Source: an uncultured Anaerolineae bacterium
Lineage (GTDB): Bacteria; Chloroflexota; Anaerolineae; Promineifilales; Promineifilaceae
DNA length: 64,000 bases
Direction: 5' to 3'
Assembly (NCBI GenBank): GCA_905479495.1
Contig: CAJQMR010000010.1
Coordinates: 310,001-374,000, forward strand
Shown: positions 17,338 through 26,843 of the stretch, piece after piece
Position numbering within the stretch: position 1 is the first letter of the stretch
Layout: each line of letters begins with the position of its first letter
Program-made: the position numbers and the translations under genes
Notes under the pieces: generated by a model
Told to the model about the DNA's origin: nothing
Databases searched by the model: none
The model's input: the letters and a program-made list of their open reading frames with translations, nothing else

Positions 17338-18570
17338 TTATTCATATCTAAAACGCCAGATGCCAATAGTTAAAAAGACAGCGGCGAAGGCCAACAAAAC
17401 AGCTGCTTCCGGCAAAACGGCCGTTACACCCAGGCCGCGCGTAATAATATCCTGGAACCCATCCATTGCCCATGACATTGGCGAAAAACGGCCGATCGTT
17501 TGCATCCAGCCGGGCACGATGTCCAACGGCCACCACGCCCCGCCCAAGGCCGAAATGGAAAGCACAATCACCGTGCCCAAGGCATTGGCCTGGGCCAACG
17601 TTTTGGTCAGCGCCGCCATCATCATGCTCAGGCTGGTGATGGCCAGGGCAAAGGCAAACACCACAATGGCCAGGGCAACAGGGCTGTTGCCCCAGGGCAC
17701 ATCAAAAAAGAGGGCCGCCACCACGATGAGCAGCGTCATCTGTACCAGGCCAACCAGCAGGATGCCCAGCAGCTTGCCTAGCAATATGCTGCCCTTGGTG
17801 ATGGGCATTACCACCAGACGACGCAGCGTGCCGGACTGCCGCTCTTGAATCAGCACCGCCGCCCCGCCAATCATGCCAAAGGTGGCAAACATGGCCATCA
17901 TACCGGGCGAGGATTGATTGATTCCTTGGGGGATGATGTCGTTGCTGTCCACGGCAATCTCATCTTCGTTTACCTGGATGGCGACGGGCGGGTTTTGCCA
18001 TTGGGTTTGGGCGGTGGCAACGGCCGTTTCAAAATACCCAGCCTCATCCACGCCCAGCTCAAATAAACCAAGCTCTTTAGCCACATCGCGTGAAATGGTA
18101 GCGGAGCTGATGGAGCCAGTCAGCTGGCTCACCGCACCGAGGACGGCTTGTTCCACCGGCTGCACCTGCTGCACGTTGGCCGGATCGCTGTAAAAATCGA
18201 GCGCCAGGCTGCTGCCCGCTTGCAATTCGTCACTAAAGTTGGTTGGAATAAGTAGACCTGCTTCGGCCTCTTCGTTTTCGACAGTTGTTGGCAGGGCATT
18301 GCCTGTAACTTCCATAATTTCCAAAGTGGGATCAGCCGCCAGGTTTTCCATTAGCGTCGCACCCAGGCTACCCACATCTTCATTGGCCACGGCCAGCGTC
18401 CAGGTCACCGTCGTGCTGCTGCTGCTTTCCCCAGGCCCAAAACCACCAATCGCCTGCCCAATCAAGAAAGTAAATACCAAGGGCATGATAAGCTGAAAAA
18501 TCAATACACTGCGTTCGCTGTAAGTTGTTTTTAAATAAAGTTTGGTAATGTCTAATGCTTTTTTGAACAT
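17338..18570 (-). CDS. ABC-2 type transporter permease, second subunit
   Basis: A 410-residue membrane protein with the ABC2_membrane_3 layout: one N-terminal helix (about 20-38), a large extracytoplasmic domain of about 180 residues, then five C-terminal helices. The segment ERQSGTLRRLVVMPITKGSILLGKLLG is represented by its core GTLRRLVVMPI, the conserved amphipathic motif before the second helix. It pairs with the preceding permease and the ATPase as a heterodimeric exporter, for drugs, lipids or polymers. The start is 32 bases after the previous gene. FGMIGGAAVLI and AMMAALTK-type segments mark the helices. Confidence 0.9.
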   Translation of the reverse strand: MFKKALDITKLYLKTTYSERSVLIFQLIMPLVFTFLIGQAIGGFGPGESSSSTTVTWTLAVANEDVGSLGATLMENLAADPTLEIMEVTGNALPTTVENEEAEAGLLIPTNFSDELQAGSSLALDFYSDPANVQQVQPVEQAVLGAVSQLTGSISSATISRDVAKELGLFELGVDEAGYFETAVATAQTQWQNPPVAIQVNEDEIAVDSNDIIPQGINQSSPGMMAMFATFGMIGGAAVLIQERQSGTLRRLVVMPITKGSILLGKLLGILLVGLVQMTLLIVVAALFFDVPWGNSPVALAIVVFAFALAITSLSMMMAALTKTLAQANALGTVIVLSISALGGAWWPLDIVPGWMQTIGRFSPMSWAMDGFQDIITRGLGVTAVLPEAAVLLAFAAVFLTIGIWRFRYE

Positions 18571-18602
18571 GATTTACTCCAGTGAGTATGCAAGTTGCCA
18601 CC

Positions 18603-19859
18603 CTATCGTGCCAACCGCCGTTGGAACTGCCACAGAGCCAGACCAATAAGAACCACACTCAGACCAAGTAAGACGCCTGCTTCCAGCAGCACATCATTCA
18701 GGCCCAGGCCAAACAGCGTCAGGTCAGAGAAGCCATCGAGCGCCCAACGGTTGATGCTGATTTTGCTTAACTGTTCCAAAAACGGCGGGAAGTTTTGTGC
18801 TGGGACAAAGTTGCCCCCCAGGGCAGCAAAGGCCAGGGTGATGACTGAGCCAATGATGTTGGCCTGATTGGCATCTTTGGCAAAAGCAGCCACCAGGGCA
18901 CCCAGGCTGGTAAAGGCCAGCACCACGGCCAGCACCATCAGCATCAGCCCGGCCGGCGAGCTGCCCCAACTTAGGCCAAACAGCAGCGAAGAGGCAATGA
19001 CAAAGACCACAAATTGCAGCGCACCGCTGAGAAAAACACCACCAATTTTGCCCAGCAAAATTTCCAGGTGACTGGTGGGCGTGCTAACCAAGCGATCCAG
19101 CGTGCCGCCCTGCTGCTCATCCAAAATGGAGCGGGTGCCATCGACCATGGCAAACATGAGGAAAAGGATGCCCATGCTGGGCGCAAAAAAGGCAAATGGA
19201 TTGAGGTCGCTGCTCGCCTCTTCTTCCCCAACCGAAACATCATTGAGGCTGATGCTAATTTGATTTTGGCCAATCTGGTTTTCCAGTTCGTCGTTGAGTA
19301 CCGTGCCCAAGTTAGCCATGGCCGGGCCAAGCGTTGGGCCAGCTTCAGTAAGCTGCTCTAGGGTGACATCCACAGAAACAGCGGCCGTATTAAAACCATT
19401 CACCAGTTGCGTCACCACGCCACGCACAATGTTGGGGGTAAGGGTGGCACCGGGATCGGCATAGAATTGGATCAGGGAAACGGCCGTATCCACTCCCTCA
19501 CCATTTTCTACGGCTGCGCTAAACGATGATGGAATCAGAATGGCGGCGCGCGCTTCACCCGCCTGCACCTGCTCCCGAGCAGCGGCTAAATCGCTCGTCT
19601 CTGTCACGTCCAGCAGGTCAGTCAGATTGTCACTGGTCAAAATCTCAATAAATTGGTCCCCCTGCACACCGTCATCTTCGTTGACGACCAGCACAGGAAT
19701 AGCATCGAAAGGGGTTGAGTCGCTGCCGTTGATGAAACCACCAAAGGCCGAGCCGATAATGGCGGAGAGCACCAGCGGGGCCAGGATCATCAAGATAAGC
19801 GCATTGCGATCCCGAAAACGGATCAAGGTATCTTTCCAGGCAATTGTCCAAATTTTCAT
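18603..19859 (-). CDS. ABC-2 type transporter permease, first subunit
   Basis: A 418-residue paralogue of the downstream permease with the same plan: helix at about 20-40, a long extracytoplasmic domain (about 45-225), then five helices. The conserved motif before helix 2 is GGTLDRLVSTPTSHLEILLG. It starts 7 bases after the ATPase gene, so the three genes form one operon (ATPase, permease, permease). The family exports antibiotics, lipids or polysaccharides; the substrate here is unknown. The ribosome-binding site is GAGGTAACC. Confidence 0.9.
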   Translation of the reverse strand: MKIWTIAWKDTLIRFRDRNALILMILAPLVLSAIIGSAFGGFINGSDSTPFDAIPVLVVNEDDGVQGDQFIEILTSDNLTDLLDVTETSDLAAAREQVQAGEARAAILIPSSFSAAVENGEGVDTAVSLIQFYADPGATLTPNIVRGVVTQLVNGFNTAAVSVDVTLEQLTEAGPTLGPAMANLGTVLNDELENQIGQNQISISLNDVSVGEEEASSDLNPFAFFAPSMGILFLMFAMVDGTRSILDEQQGGTLDRLVSTPTSHLEILLGKIGGVFLSGALQFVVFVIASSLLFGLSWGSSPAGLMLMVLAVVLAFTSLGALVAAFAKDANQANIIGSVITLAFAALGGNFVPAQNFPPFLEQLSKISINRWALDGFSDLTLFGLGLNDVLLEAGVLLGLSVVLIGLALWQFQRRLAR

Positions 19860-19866
19860 GGTTACC

Positions 19867-20823
19867 TCAGTCTCTTAAAGCGCGTCCGGTTAGATGCAAA
19901 AAGACGGCTTCCAGGTTGGGTTCTTGTATTTCCAGGCGGCGGATGGAACGGCCGTGTTGCGCCACTGTTTGCAAAATGCGGGGCAGCACAGTATTGGCAT
20001 CTTTAGCCTGCACAATGACATTTTCCGCCTCGCCATCTGCGTGATGGATACCGTCTAGTCCAGCCAAATCAGAAACCAGCGTGCCGTTGATTTCGGCCGT
20101 TGCACCAATGTCCAACCGCACTGTGTCGTACTGGCCCACCATCGCCGTTAGCTCATCTTGCGTCCCCACAGCAATCAGCTGGCCGTGGTCAATGATGCCG
20201 ATGCGGTCGCTGAGTTCTTCGGCTTCTTCCATGTAGTGGGTGGTGTAGAGCACGGTCAACCCTTGTTTGTTGAGCTCTTTCACGGTGTCCAAAATGCGGC
20301 GGCGGCTTTGCGGATCGATGCCTACGGTGGGTTCATCCATGTACAGCACTTTGGGATTGTGCAGCAGTCCTACAGCGATGTTGATGCGCCGCTTCATGCC
20401 GCCGGAGAAGGTGGCCACTTTGTCGTCGGCCCGATCCGTGAGACCGGCAATTTGCAAAACGGCCGTTACCCGCTCCTTTAACTTTTCTCCCGACAAACCA
20501 TACATCTTGCCCCAAAAGGTGAGGTTTTCCCGGGCGCTGATAGTGTCGTACAGGGCAATTTCTTGGGGCACTACGCCGATGACCTGTTTAACCGCTTTGG
20601 CGTCTTGCCTGATGGAGTGGCCGTCGATGATAGCGTCGCCGCTGGTGGGGGCCAGCAGGCCGCTGAGCATGGAGATGGTGGTGCTTTTGCCCGCACCATT
20701 GGGTCCCAGCAGGCTAAAAATTTCCCCTTGCCGGATAGCAAATGAAACGCCCTGAACGGCCGTTACGCCATCGGGCGGGTTGTATTGTTTGTGTAAATCT
20801 TTTACTTCCACAATTGGTGACAT
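19867..20823 (-). CDS. ABC transporter ATP-binding protein, DrrA/CcmA-like
   Basis: A 318-residue ATPase that drives the two permeases encoded downstream. Walker A GPNGAGKST, signature FSGGMKRRINIA, Walker B VLYMDEPTVGID and the switch His in YTTHYMEEAEEL are all intact. The C-terminal extension of about 90 residues matches the DrrA-type exporters of the ABC-2 class. AGGAG sits just before the ATG. The gene is first in a three-gene operon and has a 377-base region upstream containing repeats and a terminator for the opposite neighbour. Confidence 0.96.
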   Translation of the reverse strand: MSPIVEVKDLHKQYNPPDGVTAVQGVSFAIRQGEIFSLLGPNGAGKSTTISMLSGLLAPTSGDAIIDGHSIRQDAKAVKQVIGVVPQEIALYDTISARENLTFWGKMYGLSGEKLKERVTAVLQIAGLTDRADDKVATFSGGMKRRINIAVGLLHNPKVLYMDEPTVGIDPQSRRRILDTVKELNKQGLTVLYTTHYMEEAEELSDRIGIIDHGQLIAVGTQDELTAMVGQYDTVRLDIGATAEINGTLVSDLAGLDGIHHADGEAENVIVQAKDANTVLPRILQTVAQHGRSIRRLEIQEPNLEAVFLHLTGRALRD

Positions 20824-21077
20824 CGGTTTCTCCTATAAAAAATCCAACGCAGAGGCACAGAGCCGCAGAGAGAGACCTCCTGATATTGCACGCGCTTGCT
20901 TATCGTTGCTTTTATGAATCTGATAGCGAGTTTAGCGGGGAACGGCCGTTGCCGGATGTGCCGGAAGTCATGCCGCAGGTCATGTTTAAGTGTGACCTAA
21001 CCTCATTGTATCGGCATAAAAGAGAAATCCATCAACCGACTGGTTGATTGCTCAACACCAACCGACCAATTTATAAC

Positions 21078-21109
21078 AAAAAAGGCCTCTGGGAAAATTC
21101 CCGGAGGCC
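21078..21109 (-). terminator. Intrinsic terminator of the secreted beta-helix gene
   Basis: Read leftwards, a 12-base stem (GGCCTCCGGGAA with one mismatch and a two-base loop) is followed by six T residues. It lies about 90 bases after the stop of the gene ending at 21201. Confidence 0.8.
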
Positions 21110-21115
21110 GCTACT

Positions 21116-21176
21116 AGATTGGACCAATTTTAATCGAGACTAATTCGCAAATTCTACATTTAAATTGGTCCAATCT
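21116..21176. repeat. Long-arm inverted repeat, AGATTGGACCAATTT family
   Basis: AGATTGGACCAATTT (21116-21130) and AAATTGGTCCAATCT (21162-21176) pair perfectly. The 31-base interior resembles that of the copy at 56966-57027 (shared CGA-A--TA-T-CGCAA pattern), so the two are one repeat family rather than chance hairpins. It lies between the gene stop and the intrinsic terminator. Confidence 0.88.
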
Positions 21177-21200
21177 TTGCACTAATTGCGTAATTCCTGA

Positions 21201-23204
21201 TTATTTCACAATCATCGGCAGGAAAATAGAGTAACCAGATTCAACAATTTCAATCGTGTGTGTATCCATTACCGACGAGCCAACGCCATTATCGGCCGTT
21301 ACCGTGAAGCTGTACGTGCCAGCACTAGGGAATGTTACATTGAGCACAGCCACATTATCATTGATGGAGGCACTCGCCGTCACGTCTCCTGTCACTTCAA
21401 TGTCGATTGGCAGCGAAACATCCGAAGGGTTAACCGTAATTGTGAACGCGTATTGCGTGCCGGTAACGCCTATCGTTGGCCCAGAAACGTTGACGCTGGT
21501 TGGTGCTTCTGGCGGCAGGTAAAGCACATCAGACAGTTTACTGGTGGTCCCTGCCCCGTAAATGTGGATAACGCCATTGCTGTTGGACATGCTTTGCGTG
21601 CGCAGCCCCTCATTGGCAGCCAAAGGCCGTGAGAGTGTCGCCGTCCAGTTACCCGCTGCGTTGGCTGTTGCTTGACCCAAATATTCGTGAGCTTCAATAC
21701 GGCCGTCTAAATCATCCGCATACAGGTAAACTGTGCAGTTCGGGCATGCCGCCGAGATGACCGCGCCACCCGGCAGCACAGCGTCATCCCCCTCGGTGCC
21801 GCTAACGGTGGTGCCGCTGATGCTGGTCACCTTGGCCGGATTAAATTGACGCAGCTCCACCGGCACACCCGGCGAGGCAAAGCGGTACGCATGGTCGGGA
21901 TGGGTTGACTCACCAGCATCCACAATCACGTTTTGGCGCACGGTAATCCAATGATTACTGCCCACCGCAAAGCTTTGCGTCAAAATCGCCGTATCAAAAT
22001 CAGTGCCGTCATCGGTTGGTTCAAAGCCGTTGCGACTGTGCACAATGGTGTTCAGCTCTACCAAATGCTCCGTACCTTGCAGCAGCATCCCCTGCCCGCA
22101 AACGCCCACGTTGTTGTTGGCCACATCACGACCAATGACGTTGCCCGTTACCGTATGGCCATCACCAGAGAGTTCCAAGGCGATAGGCGGCGTATCGTTG
22201 GTGGATTGGGTTACGTGCAGCCCAGCAATGCGATTATTAAGCACCATGTTATTGCTGCCTGTTACCTGAATGCCGCGTCCACCGTACCAGTAGCTGGCGT
22301 TGTAATCCAGTTCACGGGTGCAATTCACGCCGTCATCAAACGGGGAAGGCACCAAACCATCGGCATTCATGCCAATGTAGTTGTTTTGGATGACGTTATT
22401 GTCGCCGCCGCTGGTAATGCGAATGGCCCGCTCAGAAGCGCCAATAATGTAGTTATTCTGGATAGTGTTGCCGTCAGAATCTTCATTGGGCATGATAATG
22501 CCACCCCGCGCCATAGAGCGTCTTGCCTGGCTAGACGCATCGGAGGCTAGCGAAAGGCCCGTTCCTTCGGCATTCAAGCCCATCCAAATATTTTCAACCG
22601 TGTTGCTACCTTCGTACAGGATGATTTGCCCACCACCAATAAAACCCAGGTTGCGGATGATGTTGTTGGAAGTGCGAACCTCTAACGAACGGCCGAATGT
22701 CTCTAAATTGTCTCGATTGGTATTGACCATGATTTTGGGGCCATCGGTACGGCCACCCGGCTGTGTGTCCCCGTCAATCGTCACCTGCCCACCATCATCG
22801 GTGATGAAGCGGCGATCCAGTTCCCACACCCACGATTCATCAATTTGCACTTCCCAAACCTGTAAACCGGCATTGTAATTGGGATCGCTGGCGGGGATAT
22901 CAAATTGAATCAAAATTGGCCGGTCGCCATCGGGGCGCACGCCAGCTTCCAAAATTGCCTGGCGCAGCGTACATTGGCCACCGCCAGCCGGGAAATAAAT
23001 TGCGCCGCTGGTATAGCCACAGGTGTGATTGTCGTAATTAATACTGTCCGCCGAATCTACGGTGGTGTTCACCGTGATTGTTGTTACGAATCCGCCGTTG
23101 GCCTCGGCACGAACGGCCGTTGACCCTGGCGCAATCGCCCAGCTAGCCAACAAAAGAATTATGAGTCCAAATCCGATAAACCTTAACTGCTTCGTAAACT
23201 TCAT
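21201..23204 (-). CDS. Secreted CSLREA-type beta-helix protein with IFLP tail
   Basis: A 667-residue exported protein. A signal peptide (KQLRFIGFGLIILLLASWA, cleaved after about residue 35) leads to the CSLREA-type motif CTLRQAILEA and a right-handed beta-helix with Asn-rich coils (NTIQNNYIIG, NVIQNNYIGM) that resembles parallel beta-helix adhesins or polysaccharide-binding proteins. A C-terminal Ig-like domain (about 575-650) precedes the tail YSIFLPMIVK, shared with two of the giant proteins at 50-57 kb. The start at 23204 is taken for the signal peptide and the GAGAGGG upstream; an in-frame codon at 23378 would hide the signal. Role probably in surface attachment. Confidence 0.85.
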   Translation of the reverse strand: MKFTKQLRFIGFGLIILLLASWAIAPGSTAVRAEANGGFVTTITVNTTVDSADSINYDNHTCGYTSGAIYFPAGGGQCTLRQAILEAGVRPDGDRPILIQFDIPASDPNYNAGLQVWEVQIDESWVWELDRRFITDDGGQVTIDGDTQPGGRTDGPKIMVNTNRDNLETFGRSLEVRTSNNIIRNLGFIGGGQIILYEGSNTVENIWMGLNAEGTGLSLASDASSQARRSMARGGIIMPNEDSDGNTIQNNYIIGASERAIRITSGGDNNVIQNNYIGMNADGLVPSPFDDGVNCTRELDYNASYWYGGRGIQVTGSNNMVLNNRIAGLHVTQSTNDTPPIALELSGDGHTVTGNVIGRDVANNNVGVCGQGMLLQGTEHLVELNTIVHSRNGFEPTDDGTDFDTAILTQSFAVGSNHWITVRQNVIVDAGESTHPDHAYRFASPGVPVELRQFNPAKVTSISGTTVSGTEGDDAVLPGGAVISAACPNCTVYLYADDLDGRIEAHEYLGQATANAAGNWTATLSRPLAANEGLRTQSMSNSNGVIHIYGAGTTSKLSDVLYLPPEAPTSVNVSGPTIGVTGTQYAFTITVNPSDVSLPIDIEVTGDVTASASINDNVAVLNVTFPSAGTYSFTVTADNGVGSSVMDTHTIEIVESGYSIFLPMIVK

Positions 23205-23509
23205 AAATGGTGCCCTCTCTTTTTGGAATGGCCGCTTGCACCGCTGTGGGTCGTTATTTTTGGCAACTTGCCATGCGCAAATAGTGGCGGTCGCAAACGG
23301 GAAATTACTCAATACGCAAAAGACTTTTCCGACCCATGGGGCACACAATAAAGAGAAATCGATCCAATATCGATCCAATATCGATCCAAAATTGGGGAAC
23401 AGGCGTAAAACGGGGAACTATCGCCAGGACAATTGCATATTCTGCCTCTGGCGACGTGAGAATCAGTGTCCTATTTTTGCAGGGAATAAGTTGTGGGTAG
23501 TCTGGGGGA
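23205..23509. other. Intergenic region with an 11-bp triple repeat
   Basis: This 305-base stretch between holB and the secreted protein gene (both leftward) holds the promoter side of the latter. The only structure I see is the triple direct repeat at 23358-23390. No gene is supported. Confidence 0.6.
23358..23390. repeat. Three tandem copies of ATCGATCCAAT
   Basis: Copies at 23358-23368, 23369-23379 and 23380-23390 (last base A) are head-to-tail with an 11-base period, about one helical turn. They lie about 155 bases upstream of the secreted protein start and could be a regulator array. Confidence 0.85.
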
Positions 23510-24529
23510 TTAAGCAGGCTGAGATAGCGGGTACACCAGCAGTAAATTCTCCAAAACCAGGCGCGTATTGGCATTGCGCTCCAGCTGCCACAGTGCTGCA
23601 TTGGTCTGGTTCAGGCTGGCCGTAATTTGTTGTTCGGTCCAGGTTGCGGCCAGCGGCTCCAGGCGTTCAACTTCATCCACATTGCTTAAAATAAGGTTCA
23701 CAGGCTGGCCACGCCGCTGGTTGAGCAGGGTCAAATCACGCCACCAACTCAGCCACGTTTTGAGCAGATCGGGCAGGGTTTCCGGCTTGCGCGCCAGCTT
23801 ATCGGCCAGAGCAAAACGATGAGCGCGCCGTCCGGCCAGGGCATCGTGCAGATGGGCCAACTGCTCGGCCCGCGTTTGCAAAATGGTGTCGTCTTGCGCG
23901 GCCTGAACTGCCCAGCCTAAACGGCCGTCTGCCAGATGAGCCAGTAAGGTGGCCTTTTCCGCTGGAACCCGCCAGCGTGTAGCCAAACTTTGCTCGATGA
24001 GATCGGGGGAAAGCGGCCGTAAATTCAGCGTGCGGCAGCGGGAAGAAATTGTCGGCAGCAGCATGTCGGCATCGGTGGCCGTGAGCAGGAGAATTACTTT
24101 GCCCGGCGGTTCCTCCAATGTTTTCAGGAACGCATTGGCTGCGCCGATGGTGGCGGCATCAAAACGCTCTAAAATTGCTACCTTGTAGCGCGCCTCATAG
24201 GCCGACAGGTTCAAATCTTGCTGCAACTGCCGTATTGTTTCTATTTTTAGGGTCAGCTTGCCCCGCCCGCTTACCTCTGGTGAAACCAGCTTCACGTCAG
24301 GATGCCGATCCACCGCGATTAATTTGCAAGGACGACAATGACCACACGGCCGTTGCGCTTCCGGCGCTTCACAATTTAAGGCTTGGGCAAAGGTGCGGGC
24401 CAATGTCGTTTTGCCCACCTGTTCTGGCCCGGTGATGAGATAGGCGTGTCCCAGCCGATCATTTGCCAAGCCACTGGCTAACATGTCTACCGCCCACCTA
24501 TGTCCCACAATATCGTCCCAATTGCTCAT
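23510..24529 (-). CDS. holB: DNA polymerase III, delta-prime subunit
   Basis: A 339-residue clamp-loader subunit that helps load the sliding clamp during replication. It has an AAA+ ATPase fold: P-loop-like GPEQVGKTTLA (about 34-44), a four-Cys zinc module with CGHCRPC (about 62-68), and the sensor/arginine-finger-like SSRCRTLNLRPLS. The segment GAANAFLKTLEEPP is the classic motif of delta-prime and gamma/tau. The P-loop is near intact, so it could also be read as a DnaX-like protein, but the length and context favour delta-prime. The gene has its own leaderless promoter; the start codon has no ribosome-binding site. Confidence 0.93.
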   Translation of the reverse strand: MSNWDDIVGHRWAVDMLASGLANDRLGHAYLITGPEQVGKTTLARTFAQALNCEAPEAQRPCGHCRPCKLIAVDRHPDVKLVSPEVSGRGKLTLKIETIRQLQQDLNLSAYEARYKVAILERFDAATIGAANAFLKTLEEPPGKVILLLTATDADMLLPTISSRCRTLNLRPLSPDLIEQSLATRWRVPAEKATLLAHLADGRLGWAVQAAQDDTILQTRAEQLAHLHDALAGRRAHRFALADKLARKPETLPDLLKTWLSWWRDLTLLNQRRGQPVNLILSNVDEVERLEPLAATWTEQQITASLNQTNAALWQLERNANTRLVLENLLLVYPLSQPA

Positions 24530-24535
24530 GACCCA

Positions 24536-24564
24536 ATTTTAGGGCGAAACGGCCGAATTACCAA
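24536..24564 (-). promoter_or_regulatory. Leaderless promoter of holB
   Basis: Read leftwards: TTGGTA (24559-24564), a 17-base spacer, TAAAAT (24536-24541), then six bases and the ATG at 24529. The spacer contains CGGCCGTT, a one-mismatch octamer. Confidence 0.6.
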
Positions 24565-24671
24565 TCCAGGTGCGTTGCACCTTAGACACAGCTATAATTG
24601 GCACGCAGAATGGCAAAAGTGAACCATTTCAGCACAAGGTATGTGCTGCTCAACAAAACGGAGTGTTTTAG

Positions 24672-25943
24672 ATGAACGAAGTTGTCATTGTCGATGCAAT
24701 ACGAACCCCCATTGGCCGCCACGCGGGGGCGCTAGCGGCCGTACGGCCAGACGATATGGCCGCACTGGTCATCCGTGAGCTGGTAAACCGAACAGGCATC
24801 GACCCCAGCACCGTTGAAGAGGTTTATTTTGGCTGTGCCAACCAGGCAGGCGAAGACAACCGCAACGTGGCCCGCATGGCTACCCTGCTGGCCGGACTGC
24901 CAGATTCAGTTGCGGCCGTTACCTTTAACCGCCTTTGCGCCAGCGGTCTAAATGCGGTGAATCAGGCAGCGCGGGCCATCAAATGTGGCGAAGGGGACAT
25001 TTTTATTGCGGGCGGTGTGGAGAGCATGAGCCGCGCCCCGTACTCCTTCCCCAAAAATTCCCGCGCCTGGGGGCCATCGGGCAACATCACCGGCTACGAC
25101 ACCACCCTGGGCTGGCGCTACCCCAATCCCAAAATGGAAGCGCTCTTCCCTCTGGAAGCGATGGGCGAAACGGCCGAAAACATCTTCGAGATGAGCTGTG
25201 CCGGGGAGATCAAAGGTGGTGAAATCAGCCGCGAAGCCCAGGACGCCTTTGCCTTTGAAAGTCAGCGGCGGGCCTGTGAGGCAATTAATAACGGCCGTTT
25301 TCAGGCCGAAATCGTGCCCGTACCCATCCCCCAACGCAAAGGCGATCCCATCATCGTGGATACAGATGAACATCCACGCATCAAAAAGACAGACAACGGC
25401 TATGAACTGGAAACCAGCCCAGAAATATTAGCCAAATTGCGCCCTGCCTTCCGCAAAGGGGGCACCGTCACCGCCGGGAACGCCAGCGGACTCAACGACG
25501 GAGCGTGTGCTGTGCTAATCATGTCCGCCAAAAAAGCTGAAGAACTGGGTCTCAAACCGATGGCCCGCTGGGTTGCTTCGGCCGCTGCCGGGGTTGATCC
25601 TCGTGTGATGGGGCTTGGGCCAGTGAACGCCACACGGAAAGCCTTGCAACGTGCCAACATCTCCCTTGACGCCATCGACCTAGCAGAGTTGAATGAAGCG
25701 TTTGCCGTACAATCTCTGGCCGTACTCAACGAACTAGGACTCAGCCAGGAAATTACCAACGTCAACGGCGGAGCCATTGCTTTAGGACATCCCCTAGGCT
25801 GCTCTGGGGCACGCATTCTCACCACATTGCTGTATGAAATGCATCGCCGCGCCCAGGCTGGCACAACCATGCGTTACGGTCTGGCCACCCTTTGCGTCGG
25901 TGTGGGACAAGGCGAAGCAACGGTTGTCGAATATCTGCCTTAA
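24672..25943 (+). CDS. Thiolase, PcaF/acetyl-CoA acyltransferase type
   Basis: A 423-residue thiolase that cleaves or forms beta-ketoacyl-CoA. The nucleophile Cys lies in [10 protein letters not shown] (about residue 89), the general-base His in [11 protein letters not shown] (about 372) and the second Cys in [10 protein letters not shown] (about 409). [18 protein letters not shown] is characteristic of beta-ketoadipyl-CoA thiolases (PcaF/PaaJ) and close relatives, but no pca or paa genes are near, so general fatty-acid or ketone use remains possible. The ATG is preceded by GGAG at nine bases. A TATAAT at 24593 may be its -10 box, without a good -35. Confidence 0.95.
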   Translation: MNEVVIVDAIRTPIGRHAGALAAVRPDDMAALVIRELVNRTGIDPSTVEEVYFGCANQAGEDNRNVARMATLLAGLPDSVAAVTFNRLCASGLNAVNQAARAIKCGEGDIFIAGGVESMSRAPYSFPKNSRAWGPSGNITGYDTTLGWRYPNPKMEALFPLEAMGETAENIFEMSCAGEIKGGEISREAQDAFAFESQRRACEAINNGRFQAEIVPVPIPQRKGDPIIVDTDEHPRIKKTDNGYELETSPEILAKLRPAFRKGGTVTAGNASGLNDGACAVLIMSAKKAEELGLKPMARWVASAAAGVDPRVMGLGPVNATRKALQRANISLDAIDLAELNEAFAVQSLAVLNELGLSQEITNVNGGAIALGHPLGCSGARILTTLLYEMHRRAQAGTTMRYGLATLCVGVGQGEATVVEYLP

Positions 25944-26069
25944 GGTCTGGAAAAGTAAAGCGACCAATTTCCTAAGCTTCAGCCACAAATAGTGGCTTCT
26001 TGTATTGACTTCCATCCCTTCATCACTTAAAGTTCAGCAATCTCTTTTGAACTATATTTGGAAATAATT

Positions 26070-26780
26070 ATGTCAAGAATGAATCTCAACTTACAAGTCG
26101 AGCGTCCGTTGGTGGTAGCCTGGGGTGTTCATTTATTTACGGCCACGGGTGCTCTTTGGGGCTTGTTGGCTATCATGGCAACGGTGCAACACCAATGGCA
26201 GGCTGCTTTTTTCTGGCTTGCAATGGCTGCCCTTGTTGATAGCTTAGACGGAACGTTGGCACGCCGTTTCAAGGTGAAGGGACTGCTGCCGGGCTTTGAC
26301 GGCGCGCTGCTCGATAACATTATCGATTATCAAACGTATGTCATCGTACCGGCAATCTTTCTCTATGAAGCAAAGCTGCTGCCTGCCTCTGTCACTATTG
26401 CAGGTATTGCAATGGTTGTTTTGGCTTCCGCCTTTCAATTTTGCCAGTCAGACGCCAAAACTGATGACAATACCTTTAAAGGGTTCCCCTCTTATTGGAA
26501 TGTGGTCGTATTTTACATGTTCATGTTCGATGCCAATTTGTGGGTCAATTTCTGGGTCATTGCCACCCTTACCGTGTTGGTTTTTGTACCCATTAGATAC
26601 CTTTACCCATCCCGAATGGTACGCTACCAAAAGCTAACCCTGGGTCTCACAACGATCTGGGGGATTCTGTGCCTGATTGTGTGGCTGCAATATCCAGGCT
26701 TTAATCCGGGAATACTTTGGGCCTCCTTGCTGTATGTGGTTTATTACATTGGTCTTAGCCTGTACATGATGGTGCGTTAA
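26070..26780 (+). CDS. pcs: Phosphatidylcholine synthase (CDP-diacylglycerol-choline phosphatidyltransferase)
   Basis: A 236-residue membrane enzyme with about eight hydrophobic segments that joins CDP-diacylglycerol to choline. The CDP-alcohol phosphatidyltransferase signature is complete: DSLDGTLARR, then G-x3-D-x3-D in GALLDNIID. Beyond the general family, VHLFTATGALWG near the N terminus, KTDDNTFKGFPSYWNVVVF in the middle and FVPIRYLYPSRMVR near the C terminus match bacterial Pcs proteins closely. The ATG at 26070 is chosen over an in-frame TTG at 26058; the ribosome-binding site is weak (GGA). It stands alone and is followed by a strong terminator. Confidence 0.85.
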   Translation: MSRMNLNLQVERPLVVAWGVHLFTATGALWGLLAIMATVQHQWQAAFFWLAMAALVDSLDGTLARRFKVKGLLPGFDGALLDNIIDYQTYVIVPAIFLYEAKLLPASVTIAGIAMVVLASAFQFCQSDAKTDDNTFKGFPSYWNVVVFYMFMFDANLWVNFWVIATLTVLVFVPIRYLYPSRMVRYQKLTLGLTTIWGILCLIVWLQYPGFNPGILWASLLYVVYYIGLSLYMMVR

Positions 26781-26808
26781 GCGCAAACTGATTTCTCAAT
26801 TGGTTCCC

Positions 26809-26843
26809 AAGACCTGGCCAGGTAACTCTGCCAGGTCTTTTTA
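26809..26843 (+). terminator. Intrinsic terminator after pcs
   Basis: AAGACCTGGC (26809-26818) and GCCAGGTCTT (26830-26839) form a perfect 10-bp stem followed by a T-run. It lies 28 bases after the pcs stop. Confidence 0.9.

Larger units (their letters stand above)
20824..21200. other. Intergenic region with terminator and repeats
   Basis: This 377-base stretch carries the promoter side of the ABC ATPase gene and the 3' side of the secreted beta-helix gene. It holds a CACAGAG-type half repeat near 20847, one exact octamer (20940), an intrinsic terminator (21078-21109) and a long-arm inverted repeat (21116-21176). I see no convincing gene in it. Confidence 0.7.

Noticed and set aside
23358..23390. 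CRISPR array
   Set aside because: The three repeats are only 11 bp and have no spacers. No other regularly spaced repeats were found anywhere in the window.
25955..26000. A fourth member of the AGATTGG inverted-repeat family near GACCAATTT
   Set aside because: Only one partial arm is present and no complementary arm follows within 100 bases.
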